Shown: positions 9,594 to 19,762, numbered from the stretch's first letter. The stretch is 64,000 bases of DNA from Sphingomonas sp. EC-HK361 (GCF_902498785.1 NZ_LR701493.1:171459-235458); one strand, 5' to 3'. Numbers and translations are program-made. Notes: generated from the letters alone by a model not told the origin.

Positions 9594-11180
9594 ATGACCG
9601 CGATCCCGATTCGCCGCGCCCTCCTGTCGGTATCCGACAAGACGGGGATCGCCGAACTGGGGCAGGCGCTCGCGAGGTCCGGGGTGGAACTCGTCTCGAC
9701 CGGAGGCACGGCCAAGGCCCTGCGCGAGGCGGGGCTGACTGTCAGCGACGTGAGCGATCTCACCGGCTTTCCCGAGATGATGGACGGACGGGTGAAGACG
9801 CTCCATCCCAAGGTTCACGGCGGGCTGCTGGCGGTGCGCGATGACCCCGCGCACGCCGCCGCGATGGAAGAGCACGATATCGACGCGATCGATCTCGTCG
9901 TCGTCAATCTCTATCCGTTCGAGGCGACGGTCGCGAAGGGTGCGAGACGCGACGAAGTGATCGAGAATATCGATATCGGTGGCCCCAGCATGGTGCGCTC
10001 GGCCGCGAAGAACCACGCCTATGTGACGATCGTCACCGATCCGCGCGACTATGCCGAACTGATCGCGGCGCTGGAGAATGAGGGCGGCGCGACGAGCCTC
10101 GACTTCCGCCAAAGCTGCGCGGCGAAGGCGTTCGCGGCGACCGCTGCCTATGACGGCGCGATCGCATCGTGGTTCGCTTTCGCGGACCAGAATGAGCGCT
10201 TTCCGGCGACGCTGCCGATCACGCTGAAGCGCGCCGGCGACGAGCTTCGCTATGGCGAGAATCCGCATCAGGCTGCTGCCTTCTACGCCGCGACCGCTCC
10301 GGAGGCACGCGGGATCGGCCAGGCCGAACAGGTGCAGGGCAAGGCGCTCAGCTACAACAACCTGAACGATGCCGATGCCGCGCTCGAGCTGGTCAGCGAA
10401 TTCCGCGACGCAGAGCCGACCGTGGTGATCGTCAAGCACGCCAATCCCTGCGGCGTCGCGACCGCGGCGACGATCGAGGACGCCTATGCGCAAGCCTTCG
10501 CGTGCGACACCGTGTCTGCGTTCGGCGGAATCATCGCCCTCAACCGTGCGCTCGACCAGGCGACCGCGCGGGCGATCGCTGCGATCTTTACCGAGGTCGT
10601 GGTGGCGCCGGACGCCGATGAGGGCGCGCGTGCGGTGTTCGCCGCGAAGAAGAACCTGCGGCTATTGCTGACGGGGGAATTGCCCGACCCTGCGCGAGAC
10701 GGCCTCGCCGCGAAGTCGATCGCCGGCGGATGGCTGGTCCAGTCGCGCGATAACGGCCGGCTCGGCGATCTGAAGGTCGTGACCAGGCGCCAGCCGACCG
10801 CGCAGGAGCTCGCCGATTGCCGCTTCGCCTGGACCGTCGCCAAGCACGTCAAGTCGAACGCGATCGTCTACGCCAGGGACGGCGCGACCGCGGGGATCGG
10901 CGCGGGGCAGATGAACCGGCTGGAATCGGCGCGGATCGCAGCATGGAAGGCAAAGGACGCGGCTGACAAGGCCGGCTGGGCCGAGCCGCGCACGATCGGA
11001 TCGGCGGTCGCATCGGATGCGTTCTTCCCCTTCGCCGACGGGCTGCTCGCGGCGGTGGAAGCCGGCGCCACCGCGGTGATCCAGCCGGGCGGCTCGATTC
11101 GCGACGACGAGGTGATCGCGGCAGCGGACGAGGCGGGCCTCGCGATGGTCTTCACCGGGATGCGCCACTTCCGGCATTGA
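9594..11180 (+). CDS. purH: Bifunctional AICAR transformylase / IMP cyclohydrolase
   Basis: PurH performs the last two steps of IMP synthesis. The N-terminal MGS-like IMP cyclohydrolase half includes [43 protein letters not shown] and the [10 protein letters not shown] strand. The transformylase half has [28 protein letters not shown] and the catalytic KHANPCGVA, and ends FTGMRHFRH. At 528 residues it is full length. It is the last gene of the rsmB-rpe-heparinase-purH run and converges with the flippase gene. Confidence 0.97.
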   Translation: MTAIPIRRALLSVSDKTGIAELGQALARSGVELVSTGGTAKALREAGLTVSDVSDLTGFPEMMDGRVKTLHPKVHGGLLAVRDDPAHAAAMEEHDIDAIDLVVVNLYPFEATVAKGARRDEVIENIDIGGPSMVRSAAKNHAYVTIVTDPRDYAELIAALENEGGATSLDFRQSCAAKAFAATAAYDGAIASWFAFADQNERFPATLPITLKRAGDELRYGENPHQAAAFYAATAPEARGIGQAEQVQGKALSYNNLNDADAALELVSEFRDAEPTVVIVKHANPCGVATAATIEDAYAQAFACDTVSAFGGIIALNRALDQATARAIAAIFTEVVVAPDADEGARAVFAAKKNLRLLLTGELPDPARDGLAAKSIAGGWLVQSRDNGRLGDLKVVTRRQPTAQELADCRFAWTVAKHVKSNAIVYARDGATAGIGAGQMNRLESARIAAWKAKDAADKAGWAEPRTIGSAVASDAFFPFADGLLAAVEAGATAVIQPGGSIRDDEVIAAADEAGLAMVFTGMRHFRH

Positions 11181-11214
11181 CGCGACGACATGCTTTCAGG
11201 CGGTCGATGGGGTT

Positions 11215-12732
11215 CTACCGCGTCAGTCCGCCCTCGTTCGGCAACGTCGCCTGCTCGGCGTTCGGCACCGTGCCGAACAGCGCGCGGTCGGCGGGGCTGA
11301 ACGCCCATTTCCACAGCACGAACAGATAGGTCGCCGCGATCGCCGGTTCGCCGATCAACAGCTCCGCCCACTCGTAACGCTTGGGGAGTAAGGTAAAGGC
11401 GGTGCCGACGACGATTGCCGCGAGCGCGGCCCAGACGATCGGCCAGCGTAAGGGCGACACCGGCGCGCGCAGGATGCGACCAAGCAGCCGCGCCTTGACC
11501 ACGGACGTGAGTGCAAGGCTGATCATCAGCGCGAGCGCCGGACCCGCCGCCTGATAATTGGGCGGCCACCCGGCACGCCGCATCCCGAAGATCAGCGCGA
11601 AGCTGAGCGCGACCTGCACGCCGAGCATCGTCGCCGAGATCATCAGATTACGGTGGCGCGCGGTGTAGACGAGCGCGGTTTCGCAAACCGCACCCGTTGA
11701 GGCGAGCACCTCGGCGATCAGCAGGAAGGCGAGGGCCGCGGTGCCAGCGACGAACTGCGGCCCGACGACGCCCATCACCGCCTCGCCCGGGATCGATCCC
11801 ATCAACGCGAGCCCGCCCTGCGCTGCGATGATCCAGAACGCGACCTGGCGGACCTGCGTCGCGATGGCGGCGCGGTCGTCGATCGCAAGGCTGCGGGTGA
11901 TGACCGGGCCGAGGATCGGATCGAAGCTCGTCTTCAGCTTCTGCGGCAGCGACGCGACCTGCTGCGCCATGTAATAGATGCCGACGACCTTGGGCGCGAA
12001 AAGCAGACCGAGGATGAAGCGATCGACGTTGCGCGATCCCCATTCCAGCGCATCGGCGCCCGCAAGCGGCATGTTGCGCCGGGCGAGCGCGAAGAGCTGG
12101 CGGAACTGCGGCGACCACCCGTGCGGCAGGCCATAGCTGCGCACGAACGGCACGATCGACGCGATCAACGCCGCCGTCATCGACGCGACGTAAGACAGGA
12201 CGAGCCCGTCGCGGATCGTGAAGAAAGAGAACGCATAGGCCGCGATCGAGATCGTCCACGGCTCCACGACCGCACGCGCCGTCACCGCCGCCTTCACGTT
12301 CAGGCGATAGGCCAGTGCGGCGAGGCTGACATCGGACCAGGCTATCGCGACGATGATGAGCGACAGATAGCGGTCGAGCCCCGTGACCGCGGTGTTGGTG
12401 TACATGATCTGCGGAAACGCCCACAGCACCGCGCTGGCGCTGATCGCGACGACGAAGGCGACCGCCATCGCGTCCCAAACGACATGCACGTGCGGCCGGT
12501 CGGTGGTGCTGAGCGCCTGCGCAAGCCCGCGCTTCAGCCCGAGCGTAGCGACAAGCGCGGCGAGTTCCACCACCACCACCGCGATGGCGAACCGCCCGAC
12601 GAGATCGGGACCGTAGAGGCGCCCTGCGATGAACAGGAACGGGATGCGTGCAGCAAGCCGCAGCACGAACCCCGCGATGTTGGTGCGCCCGCCCCTGGCG
12701 AGTTGGGCGATTTCCTCGGTGGAATCAGCCAC
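11215..12732 (-). CDS. Wzx/MOP-type polysaccharide flippase-like membrane protein
   Basis: A 505-residue polytopic membrane protein with roughly a dozen hydrophobic segments spread through its length and short charged loops, typical of the polysaccharide biosynthesis (RfbX/Wzx, MOP superfamily) fold. It starts [22 protein letters not shown], with a GxxxNxxG-like first helix seen in flippases. The family moves undecaprenyl-linked sugars across the inner membrane; the substrate is not evident because no glycosyltransferases adjoin. It lies 60 bases downstream of polA on the same strand, across a short hairpin-forming gap. Confidence 0.82.
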   Translation of the reverse strand: MADSTEEIAQLARGGRTNIAGFVLRLAARIPFLFIAGRLYGPDLVGRFAIAVVVVELAALVATLGLKRGLAQALSTTDRPHVHVVWDAMAVAFVVAISASAVLWAFPQIMYTNTAVTGLDRYLSLIIVAIAWSDVSLAALAYRLNVKAAVTARAVVEPWTISIAAYAFSFFTIRDGLVLSYVASMTAALIASIVPFVRSYGLPHGWSPQFRQLFALARRNMPLAGADALEWGSRNVDRFILGLLFAPKVVGIYYMAQQVASLPQKLKTSFDPILGPVITRSLAIDDRAAIATQVRQVAFWIIAAQGGLALMGSIPGEAVMGVVGPQFVAGTAALAFLLIAEVLASTGAVCETALVYTARHRNLMISATMLGVQVALSFALIFGMRRAGWPPNYQAAGPALALMISLALTSVVKARLLGRILRAPVSPLRWPIVWAALAAIVVGTAFTLLPKRYEWAELLIGEPAIAATYLFVLWKWAFSPADRALFGTVPNAEQATLPNEGGLTR

Positions 12733-12792
12733 GCGCCTTTCCTCTCCCTTTCAGGGAGGGTTGCGAGCCGTCCCCCGACGCTCGTTTGCTGC

Positions 12793-15552
12793 TCAATGCG
12801 CCGCCCCCCAGCTTGGCCCGGTTCCGATCTCGACTCCCAACGGCACGCTCAGCTTCACCGCGGGCTCCGCCGCCCCCGCCATGACCGAAGCGATGATTGG
12901 TGTCGTGGCCGCCACATCGCCTTCGGGGAGTTCGAAGACGAGTTCGTCGTGCACCTGCAGCAGCATGCGGACGTTCGTCAGCCCGGCCTCGGCAAGCGCT
13001 GGCTCCATCCGCACCATCGCGCGCTTGATGATGTCGGCGCTGGTTCCCTGAATAGGGGCGTTGATCGCGGCGCGCTCCGCGCCCTGCCGCTCGTGCTGGA
13101 CCTTCGATTTGATCCGCGGGAAATGCGTCTTCCGCCCGAACAGCGTCGTCGTGTAGCCGGTTTCGCGCACGCTCTGGGTCGTCTCGGCGATGTAGCGGTT
13201 GATGCCGGGGAATCGCTCGAAATACCGGTCGATCATGCCTTGTGCCTCGTCGGCGGTCACGTCGAGCCGCCCGGCGAGACCCCAGCGGCTGATGCCGTAG
13301 AGGATCGCGAAGTTGATCGTCTTCGCCCGCCCGCGCGTGTCGCGCGTCACTTCGCCGAACAGCTCCTGCGCGGTCAACGTGTGGATGTCGTCGCCGCGTT
13401 CGAACGCCTCGCGCAGTTGCGGGACGTCGGCGATGTGGGCGGCGAGCCGTAGTTCGATCTGGCTGTAGTCGGCGGCGAGGATGACGTTGCCCGGCTCCGC
13501 CACGAACGCATCGCGGATCTGGCGGCCGATCTCGGTGCGGATCGGGATGTTTTGCAGGTTGGGATCGGTCGAGGACAGCCGCCCGGTCTGCGCGCCGGTC
13601 AGGCTGTAGCTGGTATGGACGCGGCCGGTTTCGGGGTGGATCTGGTCCTGAAGGGTGTCGGTGTAGGTGTTCTTCAGTTTCGCCAGCTGGCGCCAGTCGA
13701 GCACCCGCGCGGCGATGACCTTGCCGGGCGAATCCTTGTCCGCCGCGATCCGCTCCAGCTCGTTGACGTCGGTCGAATAGACGCCCGACTTGCCCTTGCG
13801 CCCGCCCTTGATGCCCATCCGCTCGAACAGAACGTCGCCCAGCTGCTTGGGGCTGCCGATGGTGAAGGGGCCGCCGGCGAGATCGTGGATCTCGGTTTCC
13901 AGGCTCGCCATCTGCGCGGCGAACTCGCCCGACAGTTTCGACAGCACGTCGCGGTCGACCTTGATGCCGTGGCGCTCCATCCGCGCGATGACGGGGACGA
14001 GCGGCCGATCGACCATCTCGTAGACCCGCGTGGAACCCTCGGCCGGCAACCGCGGCTTGAAGCGCCGCCACAGCCTGAGCGTCACGTCGGCGTCCTCGGC
14101 GGCGTAGCGCGTCGCGGTCTTCAAATCGACCTCGTGAAAGCCGAGCTGTTTCTTGCCCGTGCCGACGACGTCCTTGTAGGCGATGCAGCTGTGCGAGAGG
14201 TGCGTCGCGGCGAGTTCGTCCATGCCGTGGCCGTGGCGCCCGGCATCGAGGTCGAAGCTCATCAGGATCGTGTCGTCGAACGGCGCCACGTCGATTCCGA
14301 GCCGCCCGAGCACGATCATGTCGTATTTCAGGTTGTGCCCGATCTTCAGGACGCCCGTGTCCTCAAGCAGCGGCTTCAACTTCGCGAGCGCGGCGTCGCG
14401 GTCCAGCTGCACGGGTTTTTCCGCGAACATGTCGCTGCCACCATGCGCGAGCGGCACGTAGCAGGCGAGGTTGGGGGCGAGCGCCATCGATACGCCGACG
14501 AGCTCGGCGAGCATCGGGTCCTTCGCCGTCGTCTCGGTATCGATCGCGACCCAGCCCTGGTGCCGCGCGACATGAATCCAGCGATCGAGCGCGGACTCGT
14601 CCACCACGGTTTCATAGCCGTCATGGTCGCACGGGGGGTCCTCCTCGAATGCGATCGTCGCCGCCGGCTCCGGTTGGGGGGCATCCGCCACCTGTCCGAG
14701 CTTCGCGAGCAGCGACTTGAAGCCGTGATGTTCAAGAAACGCACGCAAGGGCGCCTCGGGAATGCCGTCGAGCACCATCCCGTCGAGCGGCTCTGGCAGC
14801 GGCACGTCGCATTCCAGCGCGACGAGCTTGCGGGACAGCCGCGCCATGTCGGCATGCTCGATCAGGTTATCGCGAAGCTTGCCCGGCTTCATCGCCGGCG
14901 CGGCGGCGAGCACCGCCTCGACATCGCCATGTTCCAGGATCAGCTTTGCCGCCGTCTTGGGTCCGACGCCCGGGACGCCCGGCACATTGTCGACGCTGTC
15001 GCCCATCAGCGCCAGCATCTCGCCGAGTTTGTCGGGGCCGACCCCGAACTTCTCGATCACTTCGGGCGGTCCGAAGCGCTTGTCCTTCATGGTATCGAGC
15101 ATGTCGATGCCCGGCTCGGTCAGCAGCTGCATGAGGTCCTTGTCGGAGCTCACGATCGTCACCTGCCATCCTTGCGCGAGCGCAGCCTTGGCGTAGCTCG
15201 CGATCAGGTCGTCGGCTTCCCAGCCCAGCTCCTCGATGCACGGCAGCGAAAAGGCGCGAGTGGCATCGCGGATCATCGGGAATTGCGGCACCAGATCCTC
15301 GGGCGCCGGCGGGCGATGCGCCTTGTATTTGTCGTAGAGGTCGTTGCGGAACGTGTGTTCCGACTTGTCGAGGATCACCGCGAGATGCGACGGCCCCTCC
15401 GCTTGGTGCAGCTCGGTCGCAAGCTTCCACAGCATCGTCGTGTAGCCATAGACGGCGCCCGCGGGCTCGCCGTGCTGGTTCGTGAGCTTTGGAAGGACGT
15501 GATAGGCGCGAAAGATGAAGCTCGAGCCATCGACGAGGTAGAGATGCGGCAT
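12793..15552 (-). CDS. polA: DNA polymerase I
   Basis: Full-length 919-residue polymerase for Okazaki-fragment processing and repair. Residues 1 to about 290 are the 5' nuclease (HLYLVDGSSFIFRAYH; WEADDLIASYA; VPGVGPKTAAKL). About 320-510 is the 3'-5' proofreading domain with its DxE intact in WVAIDTETTA near residue 335. The C-terminal palm has DYSQIELRLAAHIA near 697 (motif A), the RRAAKTINFAILYG-like RAKTINFAILYGIS (motif B) and LLQVHDELVFELP near 869 (motif C). It reads into the flippase gene 60 bases downstream. Confidence 0.98.
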   Translation of the reverse strand: MPHLYLVDGSSFIFRAYHVLPKLTNQHGEPAGAVYGYTTMLWKLATELHQAEGPSHLAVILDKSEHTFRNDLYDKYKAHRPPAPEDLVPQFPMIRDATRAFSLPCIEELGWEADDLIASYAKAALAQGWQVTIVSSDKDLMQLLTEPGIDMLDTMKDKRFGPPEVIEKFGVGPDKLGEMLALMGDSVDNVPGVPGVGPKTAAKLILEHGDVEAVLAAAPAMKPGKLRDNLIEHADMARLSRKLVALECDVPLPEPLDGMVLDGIPEAPLRAFLEHHGFKSLLAKLGQVADAPQPEPAATIAFEEDPPCDHDGYETVVDESALDRWIHVARHQGWVAIDTETTAKDPMLAELVGVSMALAPNLACYVPLAHGGSDMFAEKPVQLDRDAALAKLKPLLEDTGVLKIGHNLKYDMIVLGRLGIDVAPFDDTILMSFDLDAGRHGHGMDELAATHLSHSCIAYKDVVGTGKKQLGFHEVDLKTATRYAAEDADVTLRLWRRFKPRLPAEGSTRVYEMVDRPLVPVIARMERHGIKVDRDVLSKLSGEFAAQMASLETEIHDLAGGPFTIGSPKQLGDVLFERMGIKGGRKGKSGVYSTDVNELERIAADKDSPGKVIAARVLDWRQLAKLKNTYTDTLQDQIHPETGRVHTSYSLTGAQTGRLSSTDPNLQNIPIRTEIGRQIRDAFVAEPGNVILAADYSQIELRLAAHIADVPQLREAFERGDDIHTLTAQELFGEVTRDTRGRAKTINFAILYGISRWGLAGRLDVTADEAQGMIDRYFERFPGINRYIAETTQSVRETGYTTTLFGRKTHFPRIKSKVQHERQGAERAAINAPIQGTSADIIKRAMVRMEPALAEAGLTNVRMLLQVHDELVFELPEGDVAATTPIIASVMAGAAEPAVKLSVPLGVEIGTGPSWGAAH

Positions 15553-15667
15553 GGGCGTGGGATAGCGGATCGATCCGGCGGCGTCATCCGGCCTGTTGGC
15601 AAGAGGCTAAGCGCCATGCCACATTGATGCGCGCGCTCGATACCTTCCTTGGAAGGCCGCGAGGGAC

Positions 15668-16819
15668 CTACGAACCCGCCTCTTCGTCGCCACTGGTCGC
15701 CGCCATCGTAGGCGACAACGCATGGCCACCAATGAGCGCCGCGCCGACCGCCTGGATCAGCTGCTGGCGCTCGCGCATGGTGTGGGTCGTGTCGCCGATC
15801 ATCACCGCGACGGCATAGCGGCGACCGTCCGGGGCGGTGAGCAGCCCGACATCGTTCAGCCCGGCATTGCGGCTGCCGAGCTCCTGCCCCGTCCCGGTCT
15901 TGTGCGCGATCTGCCAGTCGGTGGGGACGACAGCGCGCAATCGCGCGCGACCGGTGTGCGAGGCGGCCATCGTGTCCAGCAGCAGCCGGGTCGAGGTTTC
16001 GCTCAGCAATTCGCCCCGCGCGAGCCGGGCCAGCGCATCGGCGATCGCCAGCGGCGCGGCGCCGTCGATCGGATCGGCGACATAGCGTTCGAACGCGGCG
16101 CGGCGGACAGCCGGGTCGAGCCGCGCGCGTGCCGCCTCGAAACCGCGACCCATCGCCATCGCCTGGTTCCAGGTGACGCCCGCGGTATAGCTCTGCAACA
16201 GCCGCTCGCCGGGACCGAAGCGGATATCGCCCAGTTGCTTGGCAGCGATCATCTCGCGCACCGCCATCGGCCCGCCGACAAGCGACAGTAGCCGGTCGTT
16301 CGCCGTGTTGTCGCTCATCGTCAGCGCGCGGCGCATCAGCTCGCCGACGGTCGTATGGTAGCCGTCGCCCTTCACGAGCGCGGCGATGGGCTGGTGGAAC
16401 AGCGTCAGGTCCTGCGTCCGGACGACGATCGGGTCGTCCATCCGCACAAGGCCCCGGTCGCGCTGGTCGAGCAGGGTGATCGCGACCCACAGCTTGCTGA
16501 CGCTCTGCTGCGGTAGCCGCTGGCGGCCGCCGGCCTCGACCGTCCAGCCTTCATCGACCGCGCGGATGCCGACGCCGGCCTTGCCACCGAACGCGCGGAT
16601 GAGGTTCGAGACACGATCGGCCAGTTGCTGGGGCGGGCGGACGACGGGGCTGGTCATGACCTGGGGGACCGGAACGGCGACGACATAGCCCGGCGGCTGC
16701 AAGGGCGCGCGCGCGACGCCGCTCGGCGCGGCTGACGTCTGACCGCACGCAGCGATCGAAACCGCGCCCGCGATCATGCCAGCCAGCGCGACGACGCTAC
16801 GCAAACCCGGATACTTCAT
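15668..16819 (-). CDS. Class A beta-lactamase-like serine hydrolase, predicted lipoprotein
   Basis: The chosen ATG (16819, 383 residues) gives a lipoprotein signal peptide MKYPGLRSVVALAGMIAG ending in the lipobox SIAAC with Cys25. The mature enzyme has the three serine beta-lactamase motifs in order: SVSK (Ser106, Lys109), SDN (169-171) and KTG in AHKTGTGQE. PGERLL (Glu205) lies where an omega-loop Glu could sit, but spacing and context differ from textbook enzymes, so hydrolysis of beta-lactams is possible, not certain; a PBP-like role is the alternative. The in-frame start at 16945 would overlap the nadB end region and lacks a signal peptide. Confidence 0.85.
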   Translation of the reverse strand: MKYPGLRSVVALAGMIAGAVSIAACGQTSAAPSGVARAPLQPPGYVVAVPVPQVMTSPVVRPPQQLADRVSNLIRAFGGKAGVGIRAVDEGWTVEAGGRQRLPQQSVSKLWVAITLLDQRDRGLVRMDDPIVVRTQDLTLFHQPIAALVKGDGYHTTVGELMRRALTMSDNTANDRLLSLVGGPMAVREMIAAKQLGDIRFGPGERLLQSYTAGVTWNQAMAMGRGFEAARARLDPAVRRAAFERYVADPIDGAAPLAIADALARLARGELLSETSTRLLLDTMAASHTGRARLRAVVPTDWQIAHKTGTGQELGSRNAGLNDVGLLTAPDGRRYAVAVMIGDTTHTMRERQQLIQAVGAALIGGHALSPTMAATSGDEEAGS

Positions 16820-16947
16820 GTCGTTTCGATGTCCCGCCCCTATCCGGCGGAATCCTACGCGAGAATTCGTCATTAGGAACAGGTCCGTAGCGCAATCGCG
16901 ATGAACCGCGCCTGACACACGGCGGATTCCCCGCGATTCCGCCATTT

Positions 16948-18537
16948 CTACGGAACGAGGACCGTGTCGATCGCTTCGGGGAGCGTCTGTGGCCAGTCGA
17001 GCGTGTAATGCAGGCCGCGGCTTTCATGCCTGTGGAGCGCCGATCGCACGATCAGGTCCGCGGTCTGCAGCAAATTCCTCAGCTCGATCAGGTCCGGGGT
17101 CACGCGGAAATGACCGTAATACTCCTCCACTTCCCTGGTCAGCAGCGTGATGCGGTGCTGCGCACGCTCCAGCCGCTTCGTCGTGCGGACGATGCCGACA
17201 TAATTCCACATGAAGCGGCGGATTTCGGTCCAGGTCTGCTTGATGACCACCTCTTCGTCGGAATCGGTGACGCGGCTTTCGTCCCAGGCGCGGATCGCGG
17301 GCGGCGGCGGCAGGCTGTCCCAGGCGGCGGCGATACTCCGCGCCGCCGCTTCGCCGAAGACGAAGCATTCGAGCAGCGAGTTGCTCGCCAGCCGGTTGGC
17401 GCCGTGCAGCCCCGACTGGGTGCATTCGCCCGCCGCATACAGCCCCGGCAGGTCGGTGCGGCCGGCGCGATCGATCATCACCCCGCCGCAGGTGTAATGC
17501 TGCGCCGGCACGACCGGGATCGGCTCCTTCGTCATGTCGATGCCGAGACCCATCAGCTTTTCGTAGATGTTGGGGAAGTGCGCCTTCACGAACTCGGGCG
17601 GCTGGTGGCTGATGTCGAGATGGACATAGTCCAGACCATCGCGCTTGATCTCCGCATCGATCGCGCGCGCGACGACATCGCGCGGGGCAAGCTCCAGCCG
17701 CTCGGGATCGTAATCGGGCATGAAGCGCCGGCCCGTCGTCGGGTTGATCAGCCGCCCGCCCTCGCCGCGCACCGCCTCGGTGATCAGGAAGTTCTTGACC
17801 TCCAGATTGTAGAGGCAGGTCGGGTGGAACTGCATGAATTCCATGTTCGATACCCGCGCGCCGGCGCGCCAGGCCATCGCGATCCCGTCCCCGGTCGCAC
17901 CGCGCGGCGCGGTGGAGAACAGATAGGTTCGTCCGGCCCCGCCTGTCGCCAAAATCGTCGCGCGCGCGGTGTAGAGGTTGACCCGATCGGTCGCGCGATC
18001 GACGGCGTAGACGCCCCAGACATTGCCCGCGCCCGAATAGCGTTCCTCATGGCGCGAGGTGGCGAGGTCGATCGCGACCTGATCGGGGACGAGGGTGATG
18101 TTGGGGTGCGCCTCGGCTGCCTTCTGCAGCGCCTCCTGCACCGCCCAGCCCGTCGCATCGGCGACATGGACGATACGGCGGTGGCTATGCCCGCCCTCGC
18201 GCGTCAGATGAAGCGTGCCTTCCTCCTCGGCAAAGGGCACGCCAAGCTCCTGCAATCGCGCGATTGCCGCCGGCGCGCCCTCGACGACGAACTCGACGAT
18301 CGCGCGGTCGTTCAGCCCCGCGCCCGCGATCATCGTATCCTCGATATGGCTCTCGAACGTGTCGCCCGGCTCCAGCACCGCGGCGATCCCGCCCTGCGCC
18401 CAGGCGGTCGATCCTTCGTTAAGGGCACCCTTGGCGAGCACGGTCACGCGGAAGCGATCGGCGAGGTTCAGCGCGGCCGTCAGGCCCGCCGCGCCCGATC
18501 CGACGATCAGGACATCGCTCGTCCGCGCGCCACTCAT
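16948..18537 (-). CDS. nadB: L-aspartate oxidase
   Basis: NadB oxidises L-aspartate to iminoaspartate, the first step of de novo NAD synthesis. The 529-residue flavoprotein begins with a dinucleotide fold (DVLIVGSGAAGLTAALNLA), has STAWAQGGIAAV, the HSHRRIVHVADATGWAV substrate-loop region, GEGGRLINPTTGRRFM, and the FAD/aspartate motif GLYAAGECTQSGLHGANRLASN split across about residues 365-385. The C-terminal helical domain is present. nadA and nadC are not in the window. A 39-codon ORF overlaps its start by four bases and a palindrome lies further upstream. Confidence 0.96.
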   Translation of the reverse strand: MSGARTSDVLIVGSGAAGLTAALNLADRFRVTVLAKGALNEGSTAWAQGGIAAVLEPGDTFESHIEDTMIAGAGLNDRAIVEFVVEGAPAAIARLQELGVPFAEEEGTLHLTREGGHSHRRIVHVADATGWAVQEALQKAAEAHPNITLVPDQVAIDLATSRHEERYSGAGNVWGVYAVDRATDRVNLYTARATILATGGAGRTYLFSTAPRGATGDGIAMAWRAGARVSNMEFMQFHPTCLYNLEVKNFLITEAVRGEGGRLINPTTGRRFMPDYDPERLELAPRDVVARAIDAEIKRDGLDYVHLDISHQPPEFVKAHFPNIYEKLMGLGIDMTKEPIPVVPAQHYTCGGVMIDRAGRTDLPGLYAAGECTQSGLHGANRLASNSLLECFVFGEAAARSIAAAWDSLPPPPAIRAWDESRVTDSDEEVVIKQTWTEIRRFMWNYVGIVRTTKRLERAQHRITLLTREVEEYYGHFRVTPDLIELRNLLQTADLIVRSALHRHESRGLHYTLDWPQTLPEAIDTVLVP

Positions 18538-18653
18538 CGCGCGTTCCGGCGCATCAAGTGGAGAAAGTGGAGAGGTGCCATTGCGTCATCCCAGCCGTGC
18601 AGATGGGCAACGTCGGAGGCGGCGAAACGGGTGCGGAGATCGGAACGGGACAT
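18534..18653 (-). CDS. Possible 39-residue small ORF overlapping the nadB start
   Basis: This frame reads MSRSDLRTRFAASD, passes HLHGWDDAMAPLHF, and ends LMRRNAR with a TGA that overlaps the nadB ATG (ATGA). The coupling geometry is what a real upstream gene or leader peptide would show, and codon third positions are mostly G or C. Against it, the ribosome site before its ATG is weak and the peptide matches no family I know. It could be a regulatory leader or a chance frame in the nadB 5' region. Confidence 0.35.
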   Translation of the reverse strand: MSRSDLRTRFAASDVAHLHGWDDAMAPLHFLHLMRRNAR

Positions 18654-18678
18654 GAGCCGTCTTTGGCACGGTTGTGGT

Positions 18679-18699
18679 GCTGTAGGACAGACCTACAGC
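18679..18699. promoter_or_regulatory. Perfect 8-bp inverted repeat, candidate operator upstream of nadB
   Basis: GCTGTAGG and CCTACAGC are perfect reverse complements separated by five bases. The 21-base site lies about 26 bases before the small ORF and 142 bases before the nadB start, and between nadB and the divergent 58-residue gene, so it could control either side. It resembles a dimeric regulator operator. The regulator is unknown; a loose likeness to lux boxes is not convincing because the spacing differs. Confidence 0.5.
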
Positions 18700-18823
18700 G
18701 ATACGGACGATCGGCGAAGCCACATGGCGGTCCGGCGCTTTGCGACGAGGCGAACGGAACACTTTGCGGCGGCGGGCATTTGCGGACCCGTAAGTATCCT
18801 GTCCACTTGACGTTCCCGATCCC

Positions 18824-19000
18824 ATGATGTTCCCGACCAAGGCCGACCGCAACCGCGATCGCGCCGCCCGCCTCCACCGCGAAGCCGCCAACTGCATCAC
18901 GCTCGCGGTGCGCGAACGCGACGCGGCGCATAGCGCGGAACTGATCGACGAGGCGGTTCGGCTGGAGCGCCGATCGCAGCAATTGGCGGACGCGAAGTGA
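18824..19000 (+). CDS. Small charged protein of unknown function (58 residues)
   Basis: The frame starts with tandem ATGs, MMFPTKADRNRDRAARLH, continues as an alternating Arg/Asp/Glu/Ala helix with a lone Cys, and ends RRSQQLADAK. It is probably fully alpha-helical and soluble. Similar short Arg/Ala helices occur as unnamed conserved proteins in sphingomonads, but I cannot assign a family. It lies divergent from nadB and upstream of the SnoaL-like gene. Third codon positions are strongly G/C, as in true genes here. Confidence 0.6.
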   Translation: MMFPTKADRNRDRAARLHREAANCITLAVRERDAAHSAELIDEAVRLERRSQQLADAK

Positions 19001-19063
19001 TCGGCTTGATCTACACCGCTGCGATGCACTTATTCGGATCGAGTGCGCGGCAAGGAGGTTTCA

Positions 19064-19474
19064 ATGTCGTCTGATGTCATCAAGGCCGTTGTGACACGAT
19101 TCAACGAAGAGGTCATCGTCAAGGGCGATCGGACTTCGTTCGAGGCGTTGATCGATCCGGATTTTGTCAATCGATCGGCCCCGGAGGGTGCACCGAACGG
19201 GCCGGAAAGCATGTGGAATACGTTCGAGAATGTCCTGCGTCCCGCATTGGCCAACCTGTCGGTAGCGATTCACGACCAGATCGCCGAGGGCGATAAGGTC
19301 ACCACCCGAAAAACGATCACCGGCATCCATCACGGCACTTTGATGGGTGTGGAAGCCTCGGGACGGGCGGTCGCGATCGACGTCATCGACATCGTTCGCA
19401 TTGCCAACGGGCGCTATGCCGAACATTGGGGACTGAACACGCTGCAGACCGTGCTCGCGCAGTTGAAAAAATGA
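19064..19474 (+). CDS. SnoaL-like (NTF2 fold) ester cyclase family protein
   Basis: A 136-residue protein of the SnoaL-like polyketide cyclase family, small alpha+beta barrels with varied roles. Typical features are FNEEVIVKGDRTSFEALID at the N terminus, the VTTRKTITGIHHGTLMG strand pair and the closing VDIVRIANGRYAEHW-like DIVRIANGRYAEHWG. An ideal AAGGAGG ribosome site eight bases upstream fixes the start at 19064 in preference to the in-frame ATG at 19043. No polyketide genes are nearby, so the substrate is unknown. Confidence 0.78.
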   Translation: MSSDVIKAVVTRFNEEVIVKGDRTSFEALIDPDFVNRSAPEGAPNGPESMWNTFENVLRPALANLSVAIHDQIAEGDKVTTRKTITGIHHGTLMGVEASGRAVAIDVIDIVRIANGRYAEHWGLNTLQTVLAQLKK

Positions 19475-19762
19475 CGGGCAAATCCGTGCCAGAGCCTCCC
19501 TCCTGGGCGGTATGCCGCTCGATCGTCCGGGTCGTGCGTTGCTCAGAAACGCGATCCAGCCCATCTCGAAGGGCGTATCAAGCCCGAACACGTCCGCATG
19601 AATGGCGCGAGCGCGAGCGGGTTCGGCGCGGCGAGATTGGCAACGAGTCTGGCGACGGCGATCGGCTGATGAACGCTTGGCAGGCGGACGCTGGCAAGCC
19701 CGCGCCAGGCCGCGCGGTGACGTTCGATATATGCTTACGCCAATACTCGGAAAGGCGAAGGC

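Noticed and set aside
7784-9811. 675-codon frame antisense to the heparinase-family gene
   Set aside because: A shadow of a gene fixed by GTGA overlap with rpe and by family motifs.
13552-15627. Long open frame (691 codons) antisense to polA
   Set aside because: It is the complement of a clear DNA polymerase I and has the Arg/Ala/His-rich composition expected from a shadow frame in high-GC DNA; no domain is recognisable.
18679-18699. Reading the nadB-upstream palindrome as a lux box
   Set aside because: CTGTA and TACAG arms are similar, but the distance between them is three bases longer than in the classical 20-bp box and no LuxR or LuxI gene is near.
19475-19762. Frames between the SnoaL-like gene and the ABC ATPase, including one that might be a degraded enzyme end
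   Set aside because: No motif, start or consistent frame could be supported; treated as intergenic.
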